From positions 124,001-188,000 of the forward strand of contig NZ_JANHDI010000004.1 in NCBI RefSeq assembly GCF_024494595.1: a stretch of 64,000 nucleotides of DNA, given 5' to 3'. The notes below the pieces were generated by a model. The model saw only the letters and a list, made by a program, of their open reading frames with translations. It ran no database searches and was not told where the DNA came from. The position numbers were made by a program, and so were the translations under genes. This document shows positions 1-8,641 of the stretch, piece by piece (position 1 is the stretch's first letter; every line of letters begins with the position of its first letter). This DNA comes from Halobellus rarus. Lineage in GTDB: Archaea > Halobacteriota > Halobacteria > Halobacteriales > Haloferacaceae.

Positions 1-871
1 GGTCCGTCGACGACGCGGGGATGGACTCGGGAGTGACCTCGTACTCGTGGATGAGGTCGACGGCGTGTGCCAGCGCGTCGATTCCCTCCTGGGAGTTGAC
101 GACCAGGTCGCCGTCCTGTCGCAGTTCGCCGCCCATTCCCCAGAACCAGTTGAGCCACATAATCGTCAGCCCCTCGTTGGAGCCGCCCTGCCAGATGTAC
201 CCGTTGAGGTCCTGATCGGACTGGCTCTGGATGTCCTGTGCCATCTCGACGAGTTCCATATACGTCGTCGGCGGGCTGTCGTACCCGTACTCCTCCAGCA
301 GGTCCGTCCGGTAGTACAGCGCGTTCGCGTCCGTGTGGATCGGCATCCCGTACATCGTGCCGTCGACCGTCACCGAGTCGATCGGCGTCTGGAGCATATT
401 CTCGGTGTGGCCCTCCGGATCGCTGACCTCGGCGGCCCAGCCGTTCTGGGCGAACTCGGCCGGCCAGATGACGTCCATATTGCCGACGTCGAACGAGGAC
501 GACCCGGAGACGAACTGGTTCACGTAGTACTCGCGGGTCGAAGAGGCGTCCGAGGGCGTCTGCTGGGATTCGACGGTGATGTTCTCGGCCTGTTCTTCGA
601 ACATCGGCACGAGGCTCTGGGCGTCGTTGCTGAAGTAGCCCGGATAGACGTACGTCATCGAGAGCGACTCACCGCCGCCATCTCCGGAATCGCCGTCGGT
701 ATCGCCGCCGCCGCTGTCTCCACCGCTGTCTCCACCGCCGTCGCCGCCGCTGTCTCCACCGCCGTCTCCGTCCCCGCCGTTGCTACTACAGCCCGCGAGA
801 AGCACCGCGCCGCCGCCGGCCATCGTTTTAAGGAGGTCTCGTCTACGCCTGTCTGTGATTCCGTCTGTCAT
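1..871 (-). CDS. ABC transporter sugar-binding lipoprotein, C-terminal part outside window
   Basis: Extracellular solute-binding protein, probably for a carbohydrate ABC importer. The 290 visible codons begin with a twin-arginine signal (RRRRDLL at residues 8-14), a short hydrophobic stretch and a lipobox LAGC with Cys28, so the protein is probably Tat-exported and lipid-anchored. A linker of about 35 residues made of Gly, Asp and Ser follows, then sequence typical of family 1 binding proteins (YVYPGYF; MPIHTDANALYYRTDLLEEYG). The start at 871 has a TATA-like stretch at 895-904, fitting a leaderless transcript. The C-terminus lies left of the window. No permease gene is adjacent on the visible side; the nearest permeases are 5.8 kb away on the other strand, so partnership with them is an inference. 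Confidence 0.88.
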   Translation of the reverse strand, partial: MTDGITDRRRRDLLKTMAGGGAVLLAGCSSNGGDGDGGGDSGGDGGGDSGGDSGGGDTDGDSGDGGGESLSMTYVYPGYFSNDAQSLVPMFEEQAENITVESQQTPSDASSTREYYVNQFVSGSSSFDVGNMDVIWPAEFAQNGWAAEVSDPEGHTENMLQTPIDSVTVDGTMYGMPIHTDANALYYRTDLLEEYGYDSPPTTYMELVEMAQDIQSQSDQDLNGYIWQGGSNEGLTIMWLNWFWGMGGELRQDGDLVVNSQEGIDALAHAVDLIHEYEVTPESIPASSTD

Positions 872-1090
872 ACATATTCCCAATTGAACATCTACTATTA
901 ATAATTATCGCAGAAAGGCCGCTCACAGGGGAGCGACAACGCGTCGACCGCCGACGTCCCATACATCGACCCGATACGTCGGTGCCAGAGCGCCGAGACC
1001 GAGTCGGTCCCCGAACACAGATGGGGTCTGCCATCGTACGTCACCCGTCGTAACGGTCAAGAAACCCCGTCACCAACCCGGGGACGACCG

Positions 1091-4000
1091 ATGGCACGCG
1101 AAGCACGTGGACGGGCAGAGAGAACTGTCGCACCCGCCGCAGACGACCGGTCGGACTACGGATACGGGAGCGACAGCGTCGACCGACCGGACCTCGTCGA
1201 GGCGCTCCGTCGGCGAACCGAGGGCGAGGTCCGATTCGACACCTACACCAGGCAGTTGTACGCGACCGACGCCTCCGCGTACGAGGTGACGCCGATCGGC
1301 GTCGTCTTCCCGAAGAGCACAGACGGAGTCGCCGCGGTGGTCTCCTACTGCGCGGATCGGGCGATCCCCGTCCTCCCCCGCGGCGGTGGGACGAGCCTCG
1401 CGGGCCAGACGGTCAACGAGGCGGTCGTCCTCGACTTCACGCGGCACATGGACGGCGTACTCGACGTCGACCGCGACGCCCGGCTCGCTCGCGTGCAGGC
1501 GGGGACCGTTCTGGAAGACCTCAACCGACGTGCGGAGCCCGAGGGGCTGAAATTCGCGCCGGACCCCGCCTCCGGCGATCGGAGCACGGTCGGCGGTGCG
1601 ATCGGGAACAACTCCACGGGCGCGCACTCTCTGAAGTACGGCAAGACGGACGCCTACGTGGAGTCCTGCGAGGTCGTCCTCGCGGACGGCACCGTCGAGA
1701 CCTTCGGCGAGATGGCCGTCTCGGAGCTACGTGAACGGGCCGACGCCGGAACCGAGGACCTCCTCCCCCGGATCTACGCGGGCGTTCTCGAGATCATCGA
1801 CGAACACGCGGCGGAGGTCGAATCCAGATACCCGTCTCTCAAACGCAACGTCTCCGGCTACAACCTCGATCGACTGCTCGAGGAGGCCGAAACGGGAACC
1901 GTGAACCTCGCGCGCCTGCTCGCCGGCAGCGAGGGCACGCTTGCGATCGTCACCGAGGCGACGGTCTCGCTCGAACCGGTCCCGGACACGAAGTCGGTCG
2001 CGCTGTTGACCTACGAGCGGCTTCACGACGCCGTTGCCGACGTGGGCAACGTTCTCGAACACGACCCCGCGGCGGTCGAACTCATCGACGACATGCTCAT
2101 CGACCTGGCGGGCGAGACCGCGGAGTTCGAGGAGGTGATCTCGCTCTTGCCCCCCGGGACAGACGCCGCGTTGCTCGTGGAGTTCTACGCGACCGGGGAG
2201 CGAAACGGCCGTGAGAAGACCGAGACGCTCGTCGAGGACCGCGTGCGGAACGGCGGGAGTACCGCGTCGGATCGCGGGCAGCGCCTCGCTTCCGACGCCC
2301 TGGAGGCCCACGAGGCCGAGCAGCGAAAGACGTTCTGGAAGATGCGGAAGGCGGCGAACCCGATCCTGCTCTCGCGAACCACAGACGAGAAACACATCAG
2401 CTTCATCGAGGACTGCGCCGTTCCCGTCGAGCACCTCCCGGCGTTCGTCGATCGGTTTCAGGACGTCCTCGAAGACCAGGGGACGTTCGCCTCGTTTTAC
2501 GGGCACGCCGGCCCGGGGGTGTTACACGTTCGCCCGCTCATCGACGCGAAGTCCGCGGCGGACCGCGAGGCGATGGTCGCCATCTCCGACGCCGTCACCG
2601 ACCTGGTCGTCGAGTTCGGCGGGGCGGTCTCGGGCGAGCACGGCGACGGGCGGGCTCGAACGCAGTGGAACCGGAAGCTCTACGGCGAGACGCTCTGGGG
2701 GGCCTTCCGCGACCTGAAGACCGCGTTCGATCCCGACTGGTTGCTCAATCCCGGACAGGTCTGCGGGGACGTGGATATGACCGAGAACCTCCGGTTCGGC
2801 GGGGGGTATGACTTCGACCTCGACTTCGACCCCGCGCTCGACTGGGAGAACGAAAACGGGATGCAGGGGATGGTCGAACTCTGTCACGGCTGCGGCGGCT
2901 GTCGCGGGGCGCAGGAGACCACGGGCGGCGTGATGTGTCCGACCTACCGCGCGGCCGACGAGGAGATCGCGAGCACGCGCGGGCGGGCGAACATGCTCCG
3001 CCAGGCGATGAGCGGTGACGTCCCCGACGACCCGACCGACGAGGAGTTCGTCACCGAGGTCCTGGACCTCTGTATCGGGTGTAAGGGCTGCGCGAAGGAC
3101 TGTCCCAGCGAGGTCGATATGGCGAAACTCAAAGCCGAGGTCACCCACGCTCGCCACCGTCAGAAGGGCGCGGGACTGCGAGAGAAACTGTTCGCGAACG
3201 CCGACACGCTCGCGCGCCTCGGCAGCGCGACGGCACCGCTGTCGAACGTCCTCCCCGACGTCCCCGGGGCCCGCCGCCTCGCCGAGCGCGTGCTCGGGAT
3301 CGCCCGCGAGCGCACGCTGCCGACCTTCGAGCGGGAGTCGCTTCAGGAGTGGTTCCGGAGTCGCGGGGGCGCGCAGGTGCCGCGGTCCGACGCCGAGCGT
3401 CGCGCGGTCCTGTTTCCCGACACATACACGAACTACAGCCATCCGGGCGTCGGGCGGGCGGCGGTCCGCGTCCTCGAAGCCGCGAGCGTCCACGTGGAAC
3501 TCGCCGACCGAACCGACAGCGGCCGGCCCGCCCACTCGAAGGGGTTCCTCGATCGCTCTCGGCGCACGGCGGCGGAAAACGTCGACGCGCTCGCCCCGCG
3601 GATCGACGACGGATGGGACATCGTGCTCGTCGAACCCTCCGACGCCGTGATGTTCCAGTCGGACTACCTCGACCTGCTCTCGGGAGAGACGGTAGAAGCG
3701 GTCGCGGCGAACACCTACGGCGTCTGTGAGTACCTCGACTCCTTCGGACTGGACGGGGCGATCGACTTCGAGGCACCCGACGTCTCGCTGGCGTATCACG
3801 GCCACTGTCACCAGAAGGCGACGAAGAAGGACCACCACGCCGTCGGGGTGCTCCGGCGGGCGGGATACGACGTGGACGCGATCGACTCCTCGTGCTGCGG
3901 GATGGCGGGGACGTTCGGGTACGAGGCCGAACACCACGCGATGAGCACGGCGATCGGAGCGATCCTCGTCGAACAGCTCTCGGAGAGCCCCGCCGACGCG

Positions 4001-4138
4001 GTCGTCGCACCGGGCGCGTCGTGTCGGACCCAGTTGGAGGATATGACCGACGAGGCCGCCGACGGCGCGATCAGTTCGGCCGGACAGCACGGCCCGCCCA
4101 CGCCGATTCAGGCGCTGGACGAGGCTATCAGCGAGTAG
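1091..4138 (+). CDS. FAD-linked oxidase fused to Fe-S subunit (D-2-hydroxyacid dehydrogenase family)
   Basis: A 1015-residue single-chain flavoprotein plus iron-sulfur protein, equivalent to GlcD fused to GlcF and close in size to E. coli YdiJ (about 1018). It probably oxidises a D-2-hydroxyacid such as D-lactate, glycolate or 2-hydroxyglutarate and passes electrons to the membrane quinone pool. The FAD-binding type-4 motif RGGGTSLAGQTV is near residue 97 and the FAD-oxidase C-terminal domain follows. Cysteine clusters CHGCGGC (about 597) and CIGCKGCAKDC (about 661) are the ferredoxin-like part. A CCG-type domain has YHGHCHQ near 902 and SSCCGMAGTFG near 933. The substrate cannot be read from sequence. 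It stands alone, convergent with the threonine synthase gene; the sugar genes nearby do not overlap it. Confidence 0.85.
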   Translation: MAREARGRAERTVAPAADDRSDYGYGSDSVDRPDLVEALRRRTEGEVRFDTYTRQLYATDASAYEVTPIGVVFPKSTDGVAAVVSYCADRAIPVLPRGGGTSLAGQTVNEAVVLDFTRHMDGVLDVDRDARLARVQAGTVLEDLNRRAEPEGLKFAPDPASGDRSTVGGAIGNNSTGAHSLKYGKTDAYVESCEVVLADGTVETFGEMAVSELRERADAGTEDLLPRIYAGVLEIIDEHAAEVESRYPSLKRNVSGYNLDRLLEEAETGTVNLARLLAGSEGTLAIVTEATVSLEPVPDTKSVALLTYERLHDAVADVGNVLEHDPAAVELIDDMLIDLAGETAEFEEVISLLPPGTDAALLVEFYATGERNGREKTETLVEDRVRNGGSTASDRGQRLASDALEAHEAEQRKTFWKMRKAANPILLSRTTDEKHISFIEDCAVPVEHLPAFVDRFQDVLEDQGTFASFYGHAGPGVLHVRPLIDAKSAADREAMVAISDAVTDLVVEFGGAVSGEHGDGRARTQWNRKLYGETLWGAFRDLKTAFDPDWLLNPGQVCGDVDMTENLRFGGGYDFDLDFDPALDWENENGMQGMVELCHGCGGCRGAQETTGGVMCPTYRAADEEIASTRGRANMLRQAMSGDVPDDPTDEEFVTEVLDLCIGCKGCAKDCPSEVDMAKLKAEVTHARHRQKGAGLREKLFANADTLARLGSATAPLSNVLPDVPGARRLAERVLGIARERTLPTFERESLQEWFRSRGGAQVPRSDAERRAVLFPDTYTNYSHPGVGRAAVRVLEAASVHVELADRTDSGRPAHSKGFLDRSRRTAAENVDALAPRIDDGWDIVLVEPSDAVMFQSDYLDLLSGETVEAVAANTYGVCEYLDSFGLDGAIDFEAPDVSLAYHGHCHQKATKKDHHAVGVLRRAGYDVDAIDSSCCGMAGTFGYEAEHHAMSTAIGAILVEQLSESPADAVVAPGASCRTQLEDMTDEAADGAISSAGQHGPPTPIQALDEAISE

Positions 4139-4205
4139 GCCGTCGGGGACCCGCCCGACGATCGGACGGTGTCCCGAAATCACCGAGGAAGAGCGTCTCC
4201 GTGCG

Positions 4206-5393
4206 TCACTCGATCGCGTAATCCAGGGCGTCGGCCGCCTTGTTTCCGGCACCGGTGTTGATGATGAGGATCTCGTCGTCCTCGTCGAACGCGCCTTCCT
4301 CGGCCATCTGCATCGCCGCAGCGAGGGCGGCTCCGGGCTCGACACACATCTCGACGCCGGCGTGTCGCGCGGCGTCCAGCGCGCCCTGCAGCGCTTCGCC
4401 ATCGGTGACTGCTTTCCCGGTCCCGCCGGTCTCGTAGACCGCTTCGAGCATCCACGGCGACGCGCCCGGGTCGGGGACTTCGATCCCGCGACCGATCGAC
4501 TGGGGGCACTCCCAGGCGTCGTGGCGCTCGCGGTGCTCCTCGATCGCCTCGACGACGGGGGCGCACCCCTCGGACTGGGCGACGTGGAGGCTGGGCGGGG
4601 TCTCGTCGTCGAGCCACCCCAGTTCGAGCAGTTCCTGGTAGGCCTTCCAGATCCCGATCAGTCCGACGCCGCCGCCGGTGGGGTAGAAGATCTCGTCGGG
4701 ACCGCTCCAGTCGAACTGTTCGAAGACTTCGAGCCCCATCGTCTTCTTCCCCTCGTGTCTGAAGGGCGTCTGGAAGGTCGCGACGGTGTACCACCCGTGC
4801 TCCTCGCGCATCTCGCCGAACGTCGCACCGGCCTTGTCGAGTTTGCCGTCGACGAGGTGGAGGTCAGCGCCGTGGGCCTCGACCATCGTCTTCTGGATGT
4901 CGTTCGACTGGTAGTTGAGGACGACGTGACAGTCGATACCCGCTCGCGCGGTATAGGCCGCGGCGGCCTGGCCGGCGTTCCCGGCCGAGGGGATCGCGAC
5001 TTCCTCGATACCCTGCTGGCTCGCCCCGGAGATAGACGCGGACGCACCGCGGTCTTTGAACGTGTTCGTCGGGTTCTGCCCCTCGTCTTTGATCGCGACG
5101 CGGGCGACCCCCATCTCCTCGGCGAGGTCGGGACAGTCGACGATCGGGGTGTTTCCCTCCCCCATCGAGACGATGTCGTCGGTGTCGAGGATCGGGAGGA
5201 GTTCGCGGTACTTCCACATCGAGTCCTGCCGGGCTTCGACCTCGTCGCGGGAAACGTCGATGGCGTCGTAGTCGTACTGGGGGTCGAGGATGCCCCCGCA
5301 GTCGGGGCACGGGAACTCGGTGTGGTCCAACTCGTAGGTAGCGCCGCAGTCGTAACACTCGAAGTGACTGACGAGGCTGTCTGTTTCGGTCAC
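4206..5393 (-). CDS. thrC: Threonine synthase
   Basis: PLP-dependent enzyme of 395 residues converting O-phosphohomoserine to threonine in the cytoplasm. An N-terminal zinc-ribbon-like segment (CYDC at 13-16, CPDC at 29-32) precedes the catalytic fold. NPTNTFKDRG carries the likely PLP lysine K113; SAGNAGQAAAAYTARAG and the glycine-rich PTGGGVGLIGIWKA loop bind the cofactor phosphate. The start codon is GTG (5393-5391), with an A/T-rich TATA-like stretch about 35 bases upstream. Cysteate synthase belongs to the same fold and is the main alternative. Single-gene unit; the YeiH gene upstream on the same strand ends 88 bases before it. Confidence 0.85.
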   Translation of the reverse strand: MTETDSLVSHFECYDCGATYELDHTEFPCPDCGGILDPQYDYDAIDVSRDEVEARQDSMWKYRELLPILDTDDIVSMGEGNTPIVDCPDLAEEMGVARVAIKDEGQNPTNTFKDRGASASISGASQQGIEEVAIPSAGNAGQAAAAYTARAGIDCHVVLNYQSNDIQKTMVEAHGADLHLVDGKLDKAGATFGEMREEHGWYTVATFQTPFRHEGKKTMGLEVFEQFDWSGPDEIFYPTGGGVGLIGIWKAYQELLELGWLDDETPPSLHVAQSEGCAPVVEAIEEHRERHDAWECPQSIGRGIEVPDPGASPWMLEAVYETGGTGKAVTDGEALQGALDAARHAGVEMCVEPGAALAAAMQMAEEGAFDEDDEILIINTGAGNKAADALDYAIE

Positions 5394-5481
5394 GGTAACG
5401 GAAGCCGATCGGTTTTACCGGATAAAAAATGTTCGGGTTCGGTGCGGATCAGAGTCGGACTCAGTAGCGGAGGAACCGACC

Positions 5482-6459
5482 TCACACGAGGAGCCGGACC
5501 GCTCCCAGCGCCAACAGGCTGACCGTGAGAAACTGCGCGAGGACGACGGCCAGCGGCCGAATCCCGGTCGCCCGCAGTCTGCGCGGGTTCAATTCGACGC
5601 CGAGTCCGACGAAGGCGAACGCGAACAGCCAGTCGCTGATTCGACCGAGCACGGCTCTGGTCGCGCTGTCGACGGTGCCGAGATTGACGACGAGCGCAAC
5701 GATCAAGAACCCGACCAAGAACTTCGGAAACTGGTGCCAGATCGCGCCCGCGCCGGTCCGGCGTTCGCCGCTCGAGTAGTAGATAGCGTAGGCGACAGCC
5801 AAGATTCCGATGAGCGTGTTCCGGACGAGTTTCGTGACGGTCGCCCACTGTCCGGCGGTCTCGGAGACCGCGAAGCCGACCGCGGTAGTCGGCCCGGTCG
5901 AAAACAGGCTGAGTCCCGCCCAGATCCCGAAGGTTCGGTCCGGGATCCCGAGCAGGGAACCGACAGCTGGGAACGCGACGAGCGTGACGGCGTCGAACAG
6001 GAGTACCGTTCCCGCGGCGTAGCTGATGTCCGCTTCGTCGCTGTCGATGCTCCCGGCGACGGCGATGATCGCCGAGACGCCGCAGACGCTGGCACCGGCC
6101 GCCAGGAGCGACCTAGTTCGCGACTCGATTCCGGCCCACCGACCGACGAGTTCGACGAACAGCACGCCCACGGCGACGACGCCGACAGCCAATCCGACCA
6201 CAGCCGGTCCGGTCGATGTCAACTGCTCGACCGTGAGTTGTGCGCCCAACAGGACGATGCCGACCTCCAAGACGAGCTTGTGACGATCGACGCCGGGGGT
6301 AGCCCACTGGGGGACGCCGACGGAGGCCGCGACGAAGGCCCCGAGCGCGATTGCGACGATGAGCGGGTTCAACGGTGTCGTGGCACCCACGACACGAGCG
6401 GTCCCGCCGAGAGCCGCCAGCAGTAGTACTCCGGGTCCAATCCGGCGGGCGGCGGACAT
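5482..6459 (-). CDS. YeiH/UPF0324 family membrane protein (putative anion exporter)
   Basis: Integral membrane protein of 325 residues with about ten hydrophobic segments; it matches the YeiH family (Cons_hypoth698), whose members are described as putative sulfate exporters without firm evidence. Family-like stretches are EVGIVLLGAQLT, AAGASVCGVSAIIA, STGPTTAVGFA and FVGLGVELNPRRL. An upstream in-frame ATG at 6549 would add 30 residues overlapping the preceding small gene. I prefer ATG 6459 because it overlaps that gene's stop as TGATG and because the extra residues are hydrophilic and low quality. The two are probably co-transcribed and translationally coupled. Confidence 0.8.
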   Translation of the reverse strand: MSAARRIGPGVLLLAALGGTARVVGATTPLNPLIVAIALGAFVAASVGVPQWATPGVDRHKLVLEVGIVLLGAQLTVEQLTSTGPAVVGLAVGVVAVGVLFVELVGRWAGIESRTRSLLAAGASVCGVSAIIAVAGSIDSDEADISYAAGTVLLFDAVTLVAFPAVGSLLGIPDRTFGIWAGLSLFSTGPTTAVGFAVSETAGQWATVTKLVRNTLIGILAVAYAIYYSSGERRTGAGAIWHQFPKFLVGFLIVALVVNLGTVDSATRAVLGRISDWLFAFAFVGLGVELNPRRLRATGIRPLAVVLAQFLTVSLLALGAVRLLV

Positions 6460-6593
6460 CAGAGGACGAACACCGTCAGGAGGACGATCGCGACACCGAG
6501 TGCCGTTGCTTTCCATCCGCGGTCCGCCGCCGTTGCCGTGTGTCGACACCAGGTGACCAGATCGTCGATCCGGGTACGGGCGCGTCTGAACAT
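6459..6593 (-). CDS. Small single-span membrane protein coupled to the YeiH gene
   Basis: A 44-residue protein: a basic N-terminal half (MFRRARTRIDDLV) and one C-terminal hydrophobic helix (ATALGVAIVLLTVFVL). The start at 6593 is preceded by a clear GGAGG ribosome-binding site six bases upstream, and a TATA box (TTTTTATAG on the reverse strand, around 6626-6636) sits at the right distance. Its TGA overlaps the ATG of the YeiH gene. No family recognised; it may be a small accessory subunit or a leader that couples translation of the transporter. A longer in-frame start at 6644 would lie inside the promoter, so it is rejected. Confidence 0.65.
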   Translation of the reverse strand: MFRRARTRIDDLVTWCRHTATAADRGWKATALGVAIVLLTVFVL

Positions 6594-6673
6594 CGTATCC
6601 TCCGTCACCTGTGTCAGTAGACTATAAAAATACTTTGCTGCCAAGATGTCGAGCCGGGCGGACCCCCTGTAAA

Positions 6674-6680
6674 TTTATAA
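6674..6680 (+). promoter_or_regulatory. TATA box of the ABC permease operon
   Basis: TTTATAA centred about 30 bases upstream of the ATG at 6707, so transcription should start at or just before that ATG. This decides the start of the first permease: ATGs at 6680 and further upstream would lie in or before the promoter. Confidence 0.6.
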
Positions 6681-6706
6681 TGAAAGACGCTCGTGTACGC
6701 ATACGA

Positions 6707-7699
6707 ATGGTAGATACGGCCGAAGCCCCGTCCGAGTCTCCTCGCCGAGAGGGCTCGAGACGGCAGAACAGACTACAGCGGTACCGTGACCTCCGGTTCA
6801 CCGAGGAGGAACTGGCGGTGATCCTGTTGACTCCGGTGGTGTCGTTCCTCCTGGCAGTGTCGTTTTATCCCATCTTCGACACCGTGATCGGGAGCCTCCA
6901 CACCGGATACGTGCTGGAAATGGACCCGCGCGAGTTCGTCGGGCTCGAGAACTACCGCTCCATCTACGGCAGCGGCCCGCTCTTAGAGCAGTTCCTCAGC
7001 GGCGACGGGTTCTGGAACGCGCTGCGGGTCTCTCTGATATACACGTTCGTCAGCGTCCCGGTCGAGTTAGTTCTCGGCCTGGGACTCGCGCTGCTTCTCA
7101 ACCGCGAGTTCCGCGGGAAGTACTTCGCGCAGGCGGCGATCCTGTTCCCGTGGGCGATTCCGACGGTGATCAACGCCCGCATCTGGGCGTGGATGTTCAA
7201 CGGCCAGTACGGGGTCATAAACGACCTCCTCATCCGGATCGGACTCCTGCAGCAACCGTTCCCGTTCCTGGCGCGACCCGACACGGCGCTCTACTCGATG
7301 CTCTTTATCACCATCTGGAAGACGAGTTCGTTTATGGCGCTGATCCTGCTCGCGGGACTGCAGTCGATCCCGGACCACCTCTACGAGGCCGCTCGGATGG
7401 ACGGAGCTTCCCGCGTCCGGCAGTTCTGGGACATCACGCTCCCGCTTTTGAAACCGACACTGCTCGTCGCCCTCATCTTCCGGACGCTTCCCGCGTTTCA
7501 GGCGTTCGGCCTCCCGTTCGGGCTCACCGGCGGCGGGCCCGCCTCGGCGACGACCACGCTCGTGCTGTTCGATCACCAGACGACGTTCAACCGACTGAAC
7601 TTCGGCGAAGGTGCGGCGACGGCGACGATCATCACGCTGATCGCGCTGGCCATCGCGATGGTGTACGTCGGGACGCTCTACGAACCGGAGGTGCGCTGA
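6707..7699 (+). CDS. Carbohydrate ABC transporter permease, MalF type
   Basis: First membrane subunit (330 residues) of a sugar importer of the CUT1 class. It has a charged N-terminal tail, about six membrane helices and the cytoplasmic EAA loop YEAARMDGASRVRQFWDI at about residues 225-242, which docks on the ATPase. TPVVSFLLAVSFYPIF starts the first helix. Start chosen at ATG 6707 because of the TATA box at 6674-6680. The second permease begins one base after this stop, so the two form an operon. No binding protein or ATPase gene is in the operon; the likely ATPase is at 14676-15809 and a candidate binding protein at the left window edge. Confidence 0.9.
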   Translation: MVDTAEAPSESPRREGSRRQNRLQRYRDLRFTEEELAVILLTPVVSFLLAVSFYPIFDTVIGSLHTGYVLEMDPREFVGLENYRSIYGSGPLLEQFLSGDGFWNALRVSLIYTFVSVPVELVLGLGLALLLNREFRGKYFAQAAILFPWAIPTVINARIWAWMFNGQYGVINDLLIRIGLLQQPFPFLARPDTALYSMLFITIWKTSSFMALILLAGLQSIPDHLYEAARMDGASRVRQFWDITLPLLKPTLLVALIFRTLPAFQAFGLPFGLTGGGPASATTTLVLFDHQTTFNRLNFGEGAATATIITLIALAIAMVYVGTLYEPEVR

Positions 7700-7700
7700 G

Positions 7701-8561
7701 ATGAGTCACGACTCCTCGGCGTTCGAGATCGAGCGGTTCCAGTGGGTCGGCAAGAAACTGGGCTTTTACGGGAGCATCTTCGTCATCGCCCTCGTCTCTG
7801 TGTTCCCCATCCTCTGGATGCTCATCACGTCACTGAAACAGCCCGGGAACGTCGTCACCTTCCCCGTCGAGTACGTCCCACGGAACCCGACGCTCGAGAA
7901 CTACCGCGCGGCCATCGAGGGCGCGCCGTTCTTCAGATATCTGCTCAACAGCGCTATCGTCGCCACGGGGACGGCCGTGCTAGACGTGCTGCTCGGCTCC
8001 CTCGCCGGGTACGCACTCTCCCGGCTCCGGTTCCGGTTCAAACTGCCCGTCCTCTTGCTCATCCTCGGGACGGCAATGCTCCCCTTCATCGCCCGGCTGA
8101 TTCCGCTCTTCAGCCTGGCCCGATCGTGGGGGCTTCTCAACAGTCACCTCGGGCTCATCATCCCGTACGCCGCGTTCCAGTTGCCCTTCGCCGTCTGGAT
8201 CTTCCAGGCGTACTTCAAGGAGCTCCCGGACTCCCTGGAGGAGGCGGGCCTGATGGACGGACTCTCGCGCATCGGCGTCCTGTTCCGGATCATCCTCCCG
8301 GTGTCGGCCCCGGCGATGGCCACGGCGGCGATCATCGTGTTCATTTACGCGTGGAACGAGTTCCTCTTCGCACTGACGTTCATGACCGAGGATTCGATGC
8401 GGACGATCACCGTCGGCATCGCTCTCTATCAGGGTGAGTTCCAGTACCCGTGGGGAACGATCTCTGCGGCCGTGTTTATGTCCGTGATCCCGCTGATTCT
8501 GTTTATGCTGTTCTTCCAGCGGAAGGTCGTCGAGGGACTCACTGCGACAGGAAAGGCATAG
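7701..8561 (+). CDS. Carbohydrate ABC transporter permease, MalG type
   Basis: Second membrane subunit (286 residues) of the sugar importer. It has six membrane helices and a well conserved EAA loop LEEAGLMDGLSRIGVLFRI near residue 178. YAWNEFLFALTFM near the C-terminus is typical of MalG-like subunits. It starts one base after the stop of the MalF-like partner and ends facing the sugar-acid dehydratase gene, with 80 bases between the two stops. In Haloferax the equivalent xylose/arabinose importer is XacGHIJK; equivalence here is inferred from the neighbouring xyloside genes. Confidence 0.9.
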   Translation: MSHDSSAFEIERFQWVGKKLGFYGSIFVIALVSVFPILWMLITSLKQPGNVVTFPVEYVPRNPTLENYRAAIEGAPFFRYLLNSAIVATGTAVLDVLLGSLAGYALSRLRFRFKLPVLLLILGTAMLPFIARLIPLFSLARSWGLLNSHLGLIIPYAAFQLPFAVWIFQAYFKELPDSLEEAGLMDGLSRIGVLFRIILPVSAPAMATAAIIVFIYAWNEFLFALTFMTEDSMRTITVGIALYQGEFQYPWGTISAAVFMSVIPLILFMLFFQRKVVEGLTATGKA

Positions 8562-8641
8562 CCGACTCGACGGGACCGGATCTCACTCCACGTTTCGAAA
8601 ACGAGACCGCGAGCGAGCGCGAAGGACGAGCGACTGCCCGT

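Noticed and set aside
47-901. Long forward open frame of 284 codons
   Set aside because: It is antisense to the binding-protein gene, whose lipobox, linker and family motifs are clear; the forward frame is an effect of high G+C.
2522-4402. Reverse open frame of 626 codons
   Set aside because: Antisense to the dehydrogenase gene with Fe-S and CCG motifs; Arg/Pro/Gly-rich composition typical of shadow frames.
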